The notes beneath the pieces were generated by a model. It had not been told where the DNA came from. It made no database searches and saw only the letters and a program-made list of their open reading frames with translations. From NCBI GenBank assembly GCA_903813345.2, contig CAIIXF020000010.1, positions 19,107,181 through 19,171,180 of the forward strand: DNA of 64,000 bases, read 5' to 3'. Shown piece by piece: positions 10,191-23,900 of this stretch. Positions within the stretch are counted from its first letter, which is position 1, and every line of letters starts with the position of its first letter. This DNA comes from Owenia fusiformis. Lineage: Eukaryota; Annelida; Polychaeta; Sabellida; Oweniidae. The position numbers were made by a program, and so were the translations under genes.

Positions 10191-11411
10191 CTAAAAACAT
10201 ATTGTTCAAAATGGAAATTAAACATTAATATTGAAAAAACGAAAGTTGTGATTTATAATAAATCAGGAAAAATAATAAAACATAGTCATTTTAAATTTGG
10301 AAGTATAAATATAGAAAAAGTAAATGAATATAAATATTTGGGATTTGTTTTAAAAAGCTCTGGGAGTTTGAAACATGGCATATCAGAATTAAGTAAGAAG
10401 GCGATGAAAGTTATTTTTATGATGAGACAAAATTTTAAGTTTTCAACTATCAATGTAGAATTGCACACAAAAATCTTTGACATGTGTGTTAAGCCTATAT
10501 TATTATACGGAAGTGAATTTTGGTCAATGCTTCACTTGAAAGTTGACAGAAGGATTAGTCAAGGGGACCTTAAACTAGAGAGTTCTTATGAAGACTTTAT
10601 TCCTGAAAAAATACACAATAAATTTTGCAAATTCCTTTTAGGGGTTAACAAATATACTTCAAGTTATGCCGTTAAAAAAGATTTAGGAAGATTTCCATTA
10701 GCTATAGACTCACTTATATATTCCATAAAATATTGGTTGAAATGTGTGCATCAAACAAACGCGGATAGCTTAATAAATATATCATTTCGGGATAAAAATA
10801 ACATATATGTCAAACATATGGAATGCATATTAAAGTACTTTCATTTTCAACATGTCTTTGAAAATGGGAGTACGTTTGGAATAAAACGATTACTAAAAGC
10901 AATTAAACTTGAAATGCAAAGAAAATATATAGAACTTAATGATAGAGCTATAAGGGAAAATAGAAAACTTGGAAATTATATGAAAATTGATTACAATCTG
11001 GAAAGATATTTAACATTAAGCGTGAACAAAATGTTAATTTTTAAAATGGCCAGGTTTAGATTAGCAAACCATAATTTAAGAATTGAAACAGGGAGACACG
11101 AGAAAAAGAAAAAAGATGGCACTAAACAGCATCGACTTGAAATAAATGAAAGAATTTGTCAGATTTGCAATAAGGGGGAAGTAGAGGATGAAAAGCATTT
11201 TCTTCTTGTGTGTGATGGCTATAAAAAATGTAGATTTGAATTTTTTAATAAACTAAGTGTTATTGACACATTTGATAATATGTCGGATAAAGAAAAATAT
11301 AACTTTTTGATGACTTCTGATGATTTTGAAATTGTTAACGAATTGATACATTTTATAAATAAACTTTTTAATCAGCGTCGGGAGCTATTTGAAAAAGGAA
11401 AGATTGTATGA
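10191..11411 (+). pseudogene. LINE reverse transcriptase, C-terminal remnant
   Basis: This is a 406-codon intact frame covering the reverse-transcriptase thumb and C-terminal region with a zinc-knuckle-like C-x2-C-x8-H-x4-C motif. The palm with the catalytic aspartates and any endonuclease domain are absent because of 5' truncation, the usual result of incomplete target-primed reverse transcription. The frame has no internal stops, which suggests the insertion is fairly recent. Codon use is very AT-rich. Confidence 0.8.
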
Positions 11412-11543
11412 TGGTATTTGTGAAACAATGCATGTTGTTTTGTTTTTTTAACTGTATAATTATATGTAAATGTCTTGTAATTGATTTTGTGAGGAAACCA
11501 AGTGTTTGGTTTGAAACACAATAAAATCTTGAATCTTGAATCT
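10191..11543 (+). mobile_element. 5'-truncated non-LTR retrotransposon (LINE)
   Basis: This one open frame begins right after a stop at 10188. It runs WKLNINIEKTKVV, YKYLGFVLKSSG and KPILLYGSEFW, the segment that follows the catalytic YADD box in LINE reverse transcriptases. A Cys-rich motif near the C-terminus is C-x2-C-x8-H-x4-C (CQICNKGEVEDEKHFLLVC). Endonuclease and the catalytic palm are missing, so this copy cannot act by itself. After the stop at 11411 comes a short 3' UTR and an ATCTTGA-type repeated tail ending near 11543, the 3' end style of some LINE clades. The last 95 bases recur at 52017 and 53579. Confidence 0.85.
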
Positions 11544-11779
11544 TGTAAACAGAGAATACATATCACTTGATTGAATTTGATTTTGAAATACAGAATTACA
11601 TTCTTAAAATTGTCCATAAGAAGACGACCAACAAAGCTTTATATTCAAAATTCTTTTGTGTCGACGAGACAATTAAAATGTAAAATGTTTTATTTAAAGC
11701 CAGTGATAGTTGACTAAAGGTGTTAAAATTGTATGTTTGTTTTGAGATGGATCCTTTCTAAACACAGAGTTTATTTAGA

Positions 11780-11914
11780 TCAAACTATATTCCTTTCCAA
11801 AGATACATCAAAAGGTTCATCAACATCTAGACTCCCACTACCAGCAATGGTAACATCTTCAATTGGTTTGTCTCTATTGTTTGTATTGACCTTCCCAATT
11901 TTCCGTATAATATC
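11780..11914 (-). CDS. PPIB: Cyclophilin B alternative exon 5', form B terminal exon
   Basis: 44 codons and a [23 protein letters not shown], then [20 protein letters not shown] and RNIV. It is clearly paralogous to exon 5, but the ER-holding PFAVAKE segment has become PFDVSLE and the Cys is replaced by Ser. A polyadenylation hexamer AATAAA (- strand, 11770-11775) lies right after the stop. Acceptor CCAG, phase 0, compatible with exon 4'. Confidence 0.85.
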   Translation of the reverse strand, partial: DIIRKIGKVNTNNRDKPIEDVTIAGSGSLDVDEPFDVSLERNIV

Positions 11915-14900
11915 CTGGAATTGCATTAAACAACAATATTGTGAAGATAATGTGAGTGACAGATAAGATGAAAGGCTAATGTGAAGGGCTGGAATTAATG
12001 CGAAATTTCAAGGTTTGTGTCAGCTCCCGAAGGAAAGGGGTGAGGATTTTGACAAAATAAAACACAAGCCATCAAATTTCCTAATAAATACAACTTAGTG
12101 TCTATTTCCCACCTTGGGAGTAAGAGCTGGTCAAATAAAGTCAAAACGGATTATCAAGAATATGCATTTCTAGGCTCTGTACGCTGAAGGACAAGGTACT
12201 TTGTCAAAAGTAACTGTAGATTCTGAATTGAAAAAAAACTCTCAGAAATTTTTTATATCATGTGAACTCCAACTGTATCATAAAACATAATTCATACTGT
12301 CAACAAAGTAAAAAAACAACTTGCCATTCCATCTAAAACCACTCCAAATACAACATGTCTGCCATCAAGCCACAGAGTTTTGACAAGTGTGATAAAGAAT
12401 TGTGAGCCATTGGTGTCTGGTCCCGCATTAGCCATGGACAGCAAACCAGGTGCAACATGGCTCAATTCAAAGTTCTCATCAGGAAACGTCTCACCGTAGA
12501 TACTCTTGCCTGAAATGTAAAGTCACTCAAACATCTAAAATTATCATTGGCTATTTTTTTTAAGCTTGGTCCAAATACTTTGAAAACCCTGTTCTTAGTA
12601 ACTGGGTGATTTCTTTGGTTACTACGTATTTTTAGAAACTAGGTTAAATTATTTGGTAATACTGTTTTTGAGTATCTTGGTTAAAACATTTTGGTTATCC
12701 TGTATTTTAAAAACTGGGTTCCTCATCGAGGTTACATTCATTTTAGAAACCCCAAAAGATCTTTAATAACCCTGTTTTTAGAAACTGGGTTTAACTTTTT
12801 TGTTTCTGTATGTACCTTTTATTATACAATAATACTCTTACCTTCAAAAAGAGACCCAATTTAAAATAATTTTGGAATATGCAGCTCATATAAAACTCTT
12901 CAATTTTTAAATCAATATATTTTCTTAGATTTAACCATGTGGCTAGAATTTGCAACAAATTCAAAACGCAAGTATGATGTTGGTCTTTCAATTGAGCAAC
13001 ACTGATTTCAGTTCATGCATTTTTTAATCAATTATGCCTTGTTGTAATGGAGGTTTTTTGTGGTAATCGACCTCGAGATAACGCATTTACAATCTGGGGA
13101 ATATACAAACTTGGAGGTAAATGATCGCTTATATTTGTTTGGCAAAATTTAAGTTGAATTAATTTGGCACTAAAATTGGCATTTTCAATATTTTTGACCT
13201 AGTGGCAGGGAAACAATGATAAAGTTCATTGGCAGGAGGGAATAAATAATTTAAAATAATAACCTGGTTTCCTTAATTCTGCGAATATAATTTTGTTGTG
13301 ATGTATTTTAAGTGTGCATGTCCTAGAATCTCATTCAACAAGATGTTGAGCATTCGTATCAAAAATCATGCCAATATTTTCCAAACATTTTCATTTTTTG
13401 CTCGATAACCTTTATCAAGTGATAAATCCTAAATTATGTCAGAAGAATTGATATATATTTTAGATGAGGCTTTAACATGCAAAATGTCACCACCTGCCAT
13501 TTGTTAGACTGCCTAACACCACCTATAGACTGCTGAACACAACCAGCAAATGTGGTTTACGAAAAAAGTTGGGAGACTATAACAATATGTCCTCACTTGA
13601 CATGAATATACTTGTACTGTATATAAAGGAATACAATTGACCCATTTTAAACTAGAATTAAACCTTAACCAACATAAAAGACTGCAATCAATTTTTCTAT
13701 AAAATGTTTATTGCTGATCCTTTGGCAATTTAAATTGTACATTCTAGTGTAAATGATTCTTCTTGGAGTAAGTAAATGGAAAAGAAACACATAGATGAAC
13801 CTAGAGGGTGGCCCTTTAAGAAATGGAATGGGTGGACAAATGTTATGCTCCGTAGTCATGAAGGGGTTAATCTTTCCTAGTCATGGAAGGATTAATCTTT
13901 CAAGAAATATATACATAGTAAACATAATTGTACTTTCAGTCCTCGTTGGACACTGAATATTAATCTTGGGATAAACCCCATCTAAACCCTCCCATTTATA
14001 CATAACTTTTTTGTTTTGAATGCATAGAATCATACATGATCAAAACAATATGTTCTACTTATATATGATCTGAATATGATAAAAATGATAGAATATATTC
14101 CTAGAACTGTTCATAATATGGCAACAAATAAATATCTACTCTGGAAAAATTGTGTGCGATAAGACTATTATTTCAGGTGTAGAATGAGCATTTGAATGTT
14201 CTAATACGAGTCCTTGCTCATTGTCATTGACTGCTTAGCCTAAAGGTGGTGAAATTGGAAATGTTTCTTTTAAGATGGACCCCTTATAAACACTCCAAAA
14301 TTTGAGCAATCTATTTGGATTCATCTGAAGGCTCCTTGGCAACAGCAAAAGGTGTATCAACATCCAGAGATCCACATTCAGCAATGACAACATCCTCTTC
14401 TGGTTTATCTCCTGGCTTTGTTTTTGAACTTTCAATTTTTCTAACAACTTTCTGAAAACACATGTAGAAACAAAAAATTATTATCGGGGTATTATTTGCT
14501 TATTCCTACCTTCTCATGTTTAGGGGAAGGAGGGCGGGGGTGGGGTTATTGCAATATTTGGGTCCACGCCATTGACACAGTTTAATAAGGAAATGTGTTC
14601 TGATGATTAGGGCCTATATGTTTGACTTTCACACTTTGTTCCAAGAATGAACCATATTTTCACAATTTATCTGGATAATAAAACAATATGGTGGCAGAAA
14701 TTAGATGTGAGATGAGAGTGATTATCAGTTCATTTACTAATTTATGACATCCAAAGTATAATATAAACCACTTAAATAGACTAAAATGTAGACATGCATT
14801 TGTATCCAAATATGTGAGTTTCTGTAAAACAAAAAATGTTTGCTTGCATTGTAATTTAATTTCCAAGAATGCAAAACCTGTTAGATGAATCATTTTCCTC

Positions 14901-17900
14901 GCAATTGTGATAGACCAGATATTGCTGAGTTGTGAAAAAATGAAAATTAAACTATGTGAGATTCTTACACTGAAAGTAGGAGAAATCATTGTTCTAAACA
15001 AGGCATTAACATGACAAAATGTCACCACCTAGTTGCTCACAATATTATGAGTTCAAACTTAATATAAGTCAGATTTGAATTTCTGAGAACTTGTAAAGTC
15101 AAATTTGAACTTCTGAAAAGATGTAGATGATTTCGAAAAAAAAATTTGGTCAATTTGAAGCAAGTTGAAAACAGACCTTTTTGACCTTTTTTGACCTTGA
15201 GAAGGTCATTAAAGGTCAAATGTCAAATCTAAAGTCAGATTTGAATTTCTGAGAACATGTAGATGATTTTGAAAAAAAAAATTAGTCAATTTGAAGCAAG
15301 TTGAAAAAATACCTTTTTGACCTTTTTTGACCTTGAGAAGGTCAAATGTCAAATCTAAAGTCATGTTTGAATTTCTGAGAACATGTAGAATGTAGATGAT
15401 TTTGAAAAAAAATTTAGTCAATTTGAAGCAAGATGAAAAAATACCTTTTTGACCTTTTTGACATTGAGAAGGTCATTGAAGGTCAAATGTCAAATCTAAA
15501 GTCAGATTTGAATTTCTGAGAACATGTAGATGATTTTGAAAAAATTTTTTAGTCAATTTGAAGCAAGTTGAAAACAGACCTTTTTTGACCTTGAGAAGGT
15601 CAAATGTCAAATCTAAAGTCAGATTTGAATTTCTGAGAACATGTAGATGATTTTGAAAATTTTTTTTAGTCAATTTGAAGCAAGTTGAAAAAAGACCTTT
15701 TTGACCTTTTTTGACTTTGAGAAGGTCATTGAAGGTCAAATGTCAAATCTTAAGTCAAATCTAAAGTCAGATTTGAATTTCTGAGAACACGAAGATGATT
15801 TTGAAAATTTTTTTTAGTCAATTTGAAGCAAGTTGAAAACATACCTTTTTTGACCTTGAGAAGGTCATTGAAGGTCAAATGTCAAATCTAAAGTCAGATT
15901 TGAATTTCTGAGAACATGTAGATGATTTTGAAAAAAAAATTTAGTCAATTTGAAGCAAGTTGAAAAAAGACCTTTTTGACCTTTTTTGACTTTGAGAAGG
16001 TCATTGAAGGTCAAATGTCAAATCTTAAGTCAAATCTAAAGTCAGATTTGAATTTCTGAGAACACGTAGATGATTTTGAAAATTTTTTTTAGTCAATTTG
16101 AAGCAAGTTGAAAACAGACCTTTTTGACCTTTTTTGACCTTGAGAAGGTCAAATGTCAAATCTTAAGTCAAATCTTAAGTCAGATTTGAATTTCTGAGAA
16201 CATGTAGATGATTTTGAAAAAAAAATTTAGTCAATTTGAAGCAAGTTGAAAACAGACCTTTTTGACCTTTTTTGACCTTGAGAAGGTCATTGAAGGTCAA
16301 ATGTCAAATCTTAAGTCAGATTTGAAGGTCAAATGTCAAATCTAAAGTCAGATTTGAATTTCTGAGAACATGTAGATGATTTTGAAAAAAAATTTAGTCA
16401 ATGTGAAGCAAGTTGAAAAAAGACCTTTTTGACCTTGAGAAGGTCATTGAAGGTCAAATGTCAAATCTAAAGTCAGATTTGAACTTCTGAGAACATGTAG
16501 ATGATTTAGAAAAAAATTGAAGTCAGTCTAAACAGTATTTGTTAAGTTATAGGAAGTTGTAAGAAATTGTTACAGACGCCAACCGCCGGACGCCAACCAC
16601 CAACCGCCGGACGCCAACCACCAACCGCCGTCGCAAAAAAAACGGAGACCATAACAATATGTCACCACTTTTGGTGGTGACATAAAAACCTATCAAACCA
16701 TTTATATTTTCTGCAATAAGGTATCACCCCCTAATAAGCTCCCACCCTGCTTCTCAAAGTTCAAGAAATATTCAGGAATGAACAAATATTAACAATTCGT
16801 GAAAAAGATTGAAATTCTAAAGAAATCAAGTGGGTGATAATAGAGTACTTACACTTAAACGATGCCACTTATAGAGCATATGGTAACTTTATTTGAAACA
16901 AAGCTTGATAAACATTAATGTGAGACAGGCCCGTAGCCAGGATTTGGGGGGGGGGGGTTCGCTTGAACCCAATCGAACCCCCCCCCCCCTGGCTACAGGC
17001 CTTTGAGAAATGTATAGATTGTCTTAATATTATTCACACCATATAATGTAAAATACTTACCATTCCTTCTAAAATTTTTCCAAATACAACGTGTCTTCCA
17101 TCAAGCCATTCAGTCTTCTTAGTAGTAATGAAGAATTGTGAGCCATTGGTGTTTTTCCCTGCATTAGCCATGGATAACCAGCCAGATCCAAAATGCTTCA
17201 ATTTAAAGTTCTCATCATCAAACTTGTTGCCATAGATACTCTTGCCTAAAATGACAAAAATATGTTGTCATAAATATGGTTGTTTTAAAGTTTGGTAACT
17301 GTATACATGTACAGCTTAGAACTAGGTGAAATTAATGTTTGATTTAATTTCTATACCAGATTATCTCGTACAAAAGAGCATAATTTTGTACATAATCATA
17401 CTACCCTAGCCCCATACTGTAGCCTGTATTTCTTTAAAAGTGATACAGGCTACAGTGAAGTAGATTTTACATATATTCCAAGTATTCGACTATACATTGT
17501 ATAGATTCACTGAGCTCTATTTGCAACTTCAATGAAGCCTAAATCCCTGGTTCGTATACCATTTTAAGAAATACAGGCCACAGTATGGGGGTAGGGTAGT
17601 GTGATAATAGTCCTATTCGCGTTAGGAAATTACTGGTCATTAACATAATTATTTCCCGCAATGCAACACGATAAAATGGACAATTTTCTATTGGTCCGCA
17701 AAACACAACGTCATAGGCATTATCTCGAACCAACATTAGTACATTTGTATAATAATATTCTATAATCCAGACAATAATTAGAAAAGAAGATGGAAATTCA
17801 ATTTGCTTCGATTATTTTTTCTATGGCGTCGGAGCAAGTTCCGGGAACTGAGCAACTTCCGGGAAATCTGTGACGTCACTTGAATTTTAAACTTAGGATT

Positions 17901-20900
17901 TTGACGATTCTGGTGAATATATTTTTAAAAAACTTGTCAAATGTCTTTATAATGATCATATCTATCGTATGTGCAAATATAATTCATGATAAACCTCTAA
18001 TAAAGTCACAATGCGTCATTGAAAAACACAGCCAATGTTATTCCAATGGGGAAGTGCCCGGATGTTGAGAAAGTTGTACCACGAAACTGAACTCTCCAAT
18101 GCGGAGATAAGAATATTTCGCACGTTAAAAGTTAGCGCGTATAGGTATATTATGCTTCATATTTAGTTTTCATCAATTCAGTGTGCTAACATTATCCAAA
18201 AAATATTTTCTGGAGTCCCTCTTTTTTATCATAAAACTGTCATAATTTTGCCCCCTCAATATAAGTGATGGATATGTCAGTTACACAGTTATTTTTGTTC
18301 AATTTACAGTAATTAGACTATATACTGTACACTAAGATCATGCAGATGAACATCAACCAAGATTAAATATTAAGATAGTAAAATGGTATAAAATAAAAAT
18401 GCAGTAGTGTTCAAGAGTCAAAATAATAAAAGTAAAGAAAATTTAAAGTAAACTTATGAGTGATTAAATCTTGTCAAATGAAAACTCATATAAGCCAGTG
18501 GGGTCAACTATGGGATGTCGATGGTAGCTTTAAATTCAAAACAATATTTTGCAATACTGTACTCCCAGTAATTTTCATGTTCTACTATATTTTGCACTTT
18601 TCACGAGTTTTGGAAAAGCCGTAATTTTGTGTCTTTAACGCACTGCAGCCTCATTTTGAACAGCTACGCATGGCTGCCACCCATTACCTCTGTCCACCTT
18701 GGTAACGCTCACTTTCATGGTTGATGAACAAAAAAATACAATTGGGCAAATGCATTAAGACACCGGTGCTCTGAGGGTGGGGAGTTCTTGGAACTGGTTT
18801 CTAGCCTGGCAAAAACAACAGCCAGCAAAGGGCTTTTATGTTCACAGCACTCTGCTCGGACTCATCCCATAGTTGACCACTTGTGACTTTGTGCAAGAAA
18901 TCTCGTGATAGTATGTGCTTGCCCATTTTTGAAATACTATATATGTGATTTCCCATTATTCCTATTGTAGTGTGAAGAATTATCATATGTGACAATTTAC
19001 TAACCTAGCACAGCAGTATAAAATGAACATATCGGGCCATGATATGTGACTGTGAGTAACTGTAAACTGAATGTTCAATTATATCGTTTGAAGTCCTACA
19101 CCTGTTTTTGGAAATACTGTATCATTCCCTGGACACCCTACTGTAGATTGGGTTTAAAAGTCATGTTCGCTTGATTTTGGCGAATTTGGTATCGCCAACA
19201 TTTAGAAAAATTCTCTGGAACTTCTCTGGGTATTGTTCTGTGTATGAAGTCACTTCCAGTTGAGTTTTTACAAAATCAGAAAATGTCACATATAAACTGG
19301 CTCCGGAGAGCCAGTTCCCAGTCAATACGGATGGAAAAACTAATAATAAAAAGAAAAAACTTGGGATTGTAGCAGTGTCTATTGAGGTTCAAAATGTGCA
19401 GGATAAACATCAATTCATGATAGGTTTGTCAAAAAATATCACAAGTCCCACAGAAAAGAACCTGTTTGTTCCAAGTATATGGAAGGTGTGGCGTCAGAGC
19501 AATACCCTACCCCAACTGTTCACCAAACTAAATAGCTGCCAATATGCCAAAAATGGAAAAATCGCCAAATTAAGTAGCACCAAATCAACCCAATCTACAG
19601 TATATTTGGAAATCCAATTCGCTAGCACTTTTCCGAAAATGTTCAAATCTTACTCATATTTGATCTCCGGTTATAAACTGTTGTGTTATTTATCAAAAGT
19701 TAAATGGGATTTCTTGTAATATCAACCTATATGGTTTACCTGGATAAAACATCTGTTTTCCCAGAAGTTCATGACAATGATATTATATTTGAATTTCCGA
19801 TCTTGGAGTTGTCCTTTCAGAACTGGGAAGTTGAAGAATAGGTAGGTACAAGTTCAGATTTGGATAATGACCCAATATTGTCTCAATCTTTCCAGGGGTG
19901 TATAATTGAATTTGAGAGGAGTATTCATTAATTAGAAACACAGAATTATATTTACGCAGTTGTGTTTTAATATTTATATATTAAAAATAAGTCATTTGTA
20001 TATGATAAAATGGTTAAAATAAGGCAATATGTGAAGGTTAAGCACTATGTTACAAGTTTCTTGCAAAAGAGACTCAAACAAATTATGATGCTAAAATACT
20101 CCAAAATTAAAGAATGCGGAACAGAAATAAAAAGCTGCCATCACTTGGATTCTGGAAATCCACTGCAAATGGCTATAGAAGTGTAACACTTGTTACAGGT
20201 ATCGAATACATACACTCAATGAATGAAAGCAATAACAACCATGGTGAGTGACATAAATATCACAATGGTCTGCAACTAACTTGCACAATCAATAGTCTAC
20301 AATTCAAACCTTCTTTTCTTTGAATATCAAAGCTTGAGAAAAAGTCACTGATCTTAAGTAGTAGATGACTAAAGTTTCCATCACAGGTAGTCCCCAATTT
20401 TCAATGCTGTTACTGAAGCAATTTTTCAAGCTTTCACATTTTCAAAAATGGGTTTCCATGATCCATTAAAAGAAGCATGTTGCTATATGGTTTTACATGC
20501 TTCAGGGCTATTAAGCTAAATAAAGGTGGAGTCCCTTTAACTTGTAAAAGTAAGGTAACATACCTCCTGTGCCATCTCCATTGGTGAAGTCACCCCCCTG
20601 GATCATGAAGTCTTTGATGACGCGGTGGAATTTGCTGCCTTTGTAGGTGAGGGTTTCTCCACCTTTCTGAAATGACGGAATATATGGCAATTAGTTTTCT
20701 GAATACATTTTTAATGGCAACTATGCTAATGAGTATCATTACATTTCACTTATTTAATTTTGTTGTCGAATCAGTATTAAACTACCTATACAACATTACA
20801 GTACATATCAGCATATGGGATTTACTTCTGAAGTTTTCTTGTGAACATTTTTAATTTTGCCATCTACTAAAAGAACTGAACTTTCACTTTTGAAAACAAA

Positions 20901-23900
20901 TCCTTTCTATCCAGTAAGGATAGTGTTCTGAAACATTCCAAAAACACAAACCTCAAATCCTTCAGCTAGTTTCTTGAAATTTTCTACAGTTTTAGGGACA
21001 GTCTTTCCAAAAAGTCCAATAACAATCCTGCCTGCCTCCTTTCCTCCAATGGTGATATCAAAGTAGACCTGAAATGAACAACACATGTTGTGGTAAAATA
21101 AATTCAATAAGGCATTAATTTAATGAAATAGGACAGATTTCTTGGATTGCTTCGAATAAATATACAAAGCTTTTATATTCACCACTATTTAGTATAATAA
21201 AATGAAACAAAAGATAAATCATTTATCACTGGTCACTGTATCAAGCAAAAGTTATGGTAGTAACCTTCGCATCTAAGATGGCAGACAGTAAGTGTCTATT
21301 TTGATATATTTTTTTTTAGTTTTTATCGAATTAAACTACTAAACAGTTGATGTAATGCTTTGATATTTGAACTTGCATACTGACAAGTGACTTATGTTGG
21401 TGCCTCTATGTGTCGGACTGCCTACATATTATACACAAGTGACTTATGTTGGTGCCTCTATGTGCCGGACTGCCTACATATTATACAAGTAGTGTAAAAT
21501 TCTCATACTTGGATGAATTTGTGGTAGATAACATCGAAGATATCAAAGGAGGTTGGATATAAAAATACAGGGTGTCCATAAAGTCCCATTAAACTTTATA
21601 CAGAACTTGTGTAACTGTAGACTGTATGGACACCCTGTATATTCCATCTCCCTCTAGAGCAAGAGACAGATGTGAAAACAGGTTATGAGGATGTTTTCAC
21701 TACAGCTTGACATTCAACCTTCTTTATTTCAACCTGAATATTCTCTCAATTCAAATAACATTTATTTAAAACATTTTTAAAAACACTACTCCCACACAAT
21801 GCTGGATTATGGGACACCAAGTAGTACACAATTTTAAAGTGGAATGCATCGTAAAATAAAACAAGGCATTAACATGACAAAATGTCACCACCTAGTTGCT
21901 CACAATATTATGAGTTCAAACTTAAGTCAGATTTGAATTTCTGAGAACTTGTAAAGTCAAATTTGAACTTCTGAAAAGATGTAGATGATTTTGAAAAAAA
22001 AATTTGGTCAATTTGAAGCAAGTTGAAAACAGACCTTTTTGACCTTTTTTGACCTTGAGAAGGTCATTAAAGGTCAAATCTAAAGTCAGATTTGAATTTC
22101 TGAGAACATGTAGATGATTTTGAAAAAAAAATTTAGTCAATTTGAAGCAAGTTGAAAAAAGACCTTTTTGACCTTTTTTGACCTTGAGAAGGTCATTGAA
22201 GGTCAAATGTCAAATCTAAAGTCAAATCTAAAGTCATATTTGAATTTCTGAGAACATGTAGATGATTTTGAAAAAAAATTTAGTCAATTTGAAGCAAGAT
22301 GAAAAAATACCTTTTTGACCTTTTTGACATTGAGAAGGTCATTGAAGGTCAAATGTCAAATCTAAAGTCAGATTTGAGTTTCTGAGAACATGTAGATGAT
22401 TTTGAAAAAAAAATTTAGTCAATTTGAAGCAAGTTGAAAAAAGACCTTTTTGACCTTTTTTGACTTTGAGAAGGTCATTGAAGGTCAAATCTTAAGTCAG
22501 ATTTGAATTTCTGAGAACATGTAGATGATTTTGAAAAAAAAATTAAGTCAATTTGAAGCAAGATGAAAAAAGACCTTTTTGACCTTTTTTGACTTTGAGA
22601 AGGTCATTGAAGGTCAAATGTCAAATCTTAAGTCAAATCTAAAGTCAGATTTGAATTTCTGAGAACACGTAGATGATTTTGAAAAAAAATTTTAGTCAAT
22701 TTGAAGCAAGTTGAAAACAGACCTTTTTGACCTTTTTTGACCTTGAGAAGGTCATTGAAGGTCAAATGTCAAATCTAAAGTCATATTTGAAGGTCAAATG
22801 TCAAATGTAAAGTCAGATTTGAATTTCTGAGAACATGTAGATGATTTTGAAAAAAAATTTAGTCAATGTGAAGCAAGTTGAAAAAAGACCTTTTTGACCT
22901 TGAGAAGGTCATTGAAGGTCAAATGTCAAATCTAAAGTCAGATTTGAACTTCTGAGAACATGTAGATGATTTAGAAAAAAATTGAAGTCAGTCTAAACAG
23001 TATTTGTTAAGTTATAGGAAGTTGTAAGAAATTGTTACAGACGCCGGACGCCAACCGCCGGACGCCAACCGCCGGACGCCAACCACCAACCGCCGGACGC
23101 CGTCGCAAAAAAAACGGAGACCATAACAATATGTCACCACTTTTGGTGGTGACATAACAATGATATAGTAAGAGGGATCTGGCAAACAAGAATGAACAAC
23201 AGTATTGAACTCTTACATAAATTAATAAGTAGACATTTATTCTATGAATACAGCATTGCAGAAGCCAGCATATGGCATTTCAATATATGTGTTTCATAAA
23301 TGCTATATTAATATTTTATTGATCTTTTAATATTGATATATTAGATGCAACTTTATACTAGTAGTTATAAATATTCAAATTGATGTGCAATTAATCATTA
23401 AGAAGACTAGTATTTAGGACTAATGACTTTTCCACAGATAGCTGGCTAATTATGTTCATCATTGATCTGACATGAAAATGACCGTGTGATATATGATATT
23501 GCTTTTCAATTAAGACTGATATTCCATAGTTGGAAAGTGATATTTCCTGTGATCTACAAGTATAGATATACAATTCTAAAATATTCCCTGTCAGTACCAA
23601 TAAATGTAAGAGATGCAAAATAAATAAAATATCACCCATCTGAACAAACAATTGCTATTCAGATATGCAACATTGAAATATTGCCAGTCTGTATGAATTT
23701 CAATGGGACATAAATCTTACCCAACAAAAGGCGCGTCATCATTTGGGTGTATTCCTACAGATTATACACTATAGATTTCTGATAATCATTAAAAATCAAA
23801 TACAGACTCTTAATTCAGTACATGCTAACTGGAATGGTAAACTATGTGCTAAGATAGTGAGGACACCCATCTATTTAAGTCTCCATTAGGGAGTTTAATT

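Noticed and set aside
15037-15739. Repeated - strand frames such as [20 protein letters not shown], also at 21922-22206
   Set aside because: Read-through of the intronic minisatellite; units vary in length and break frame.
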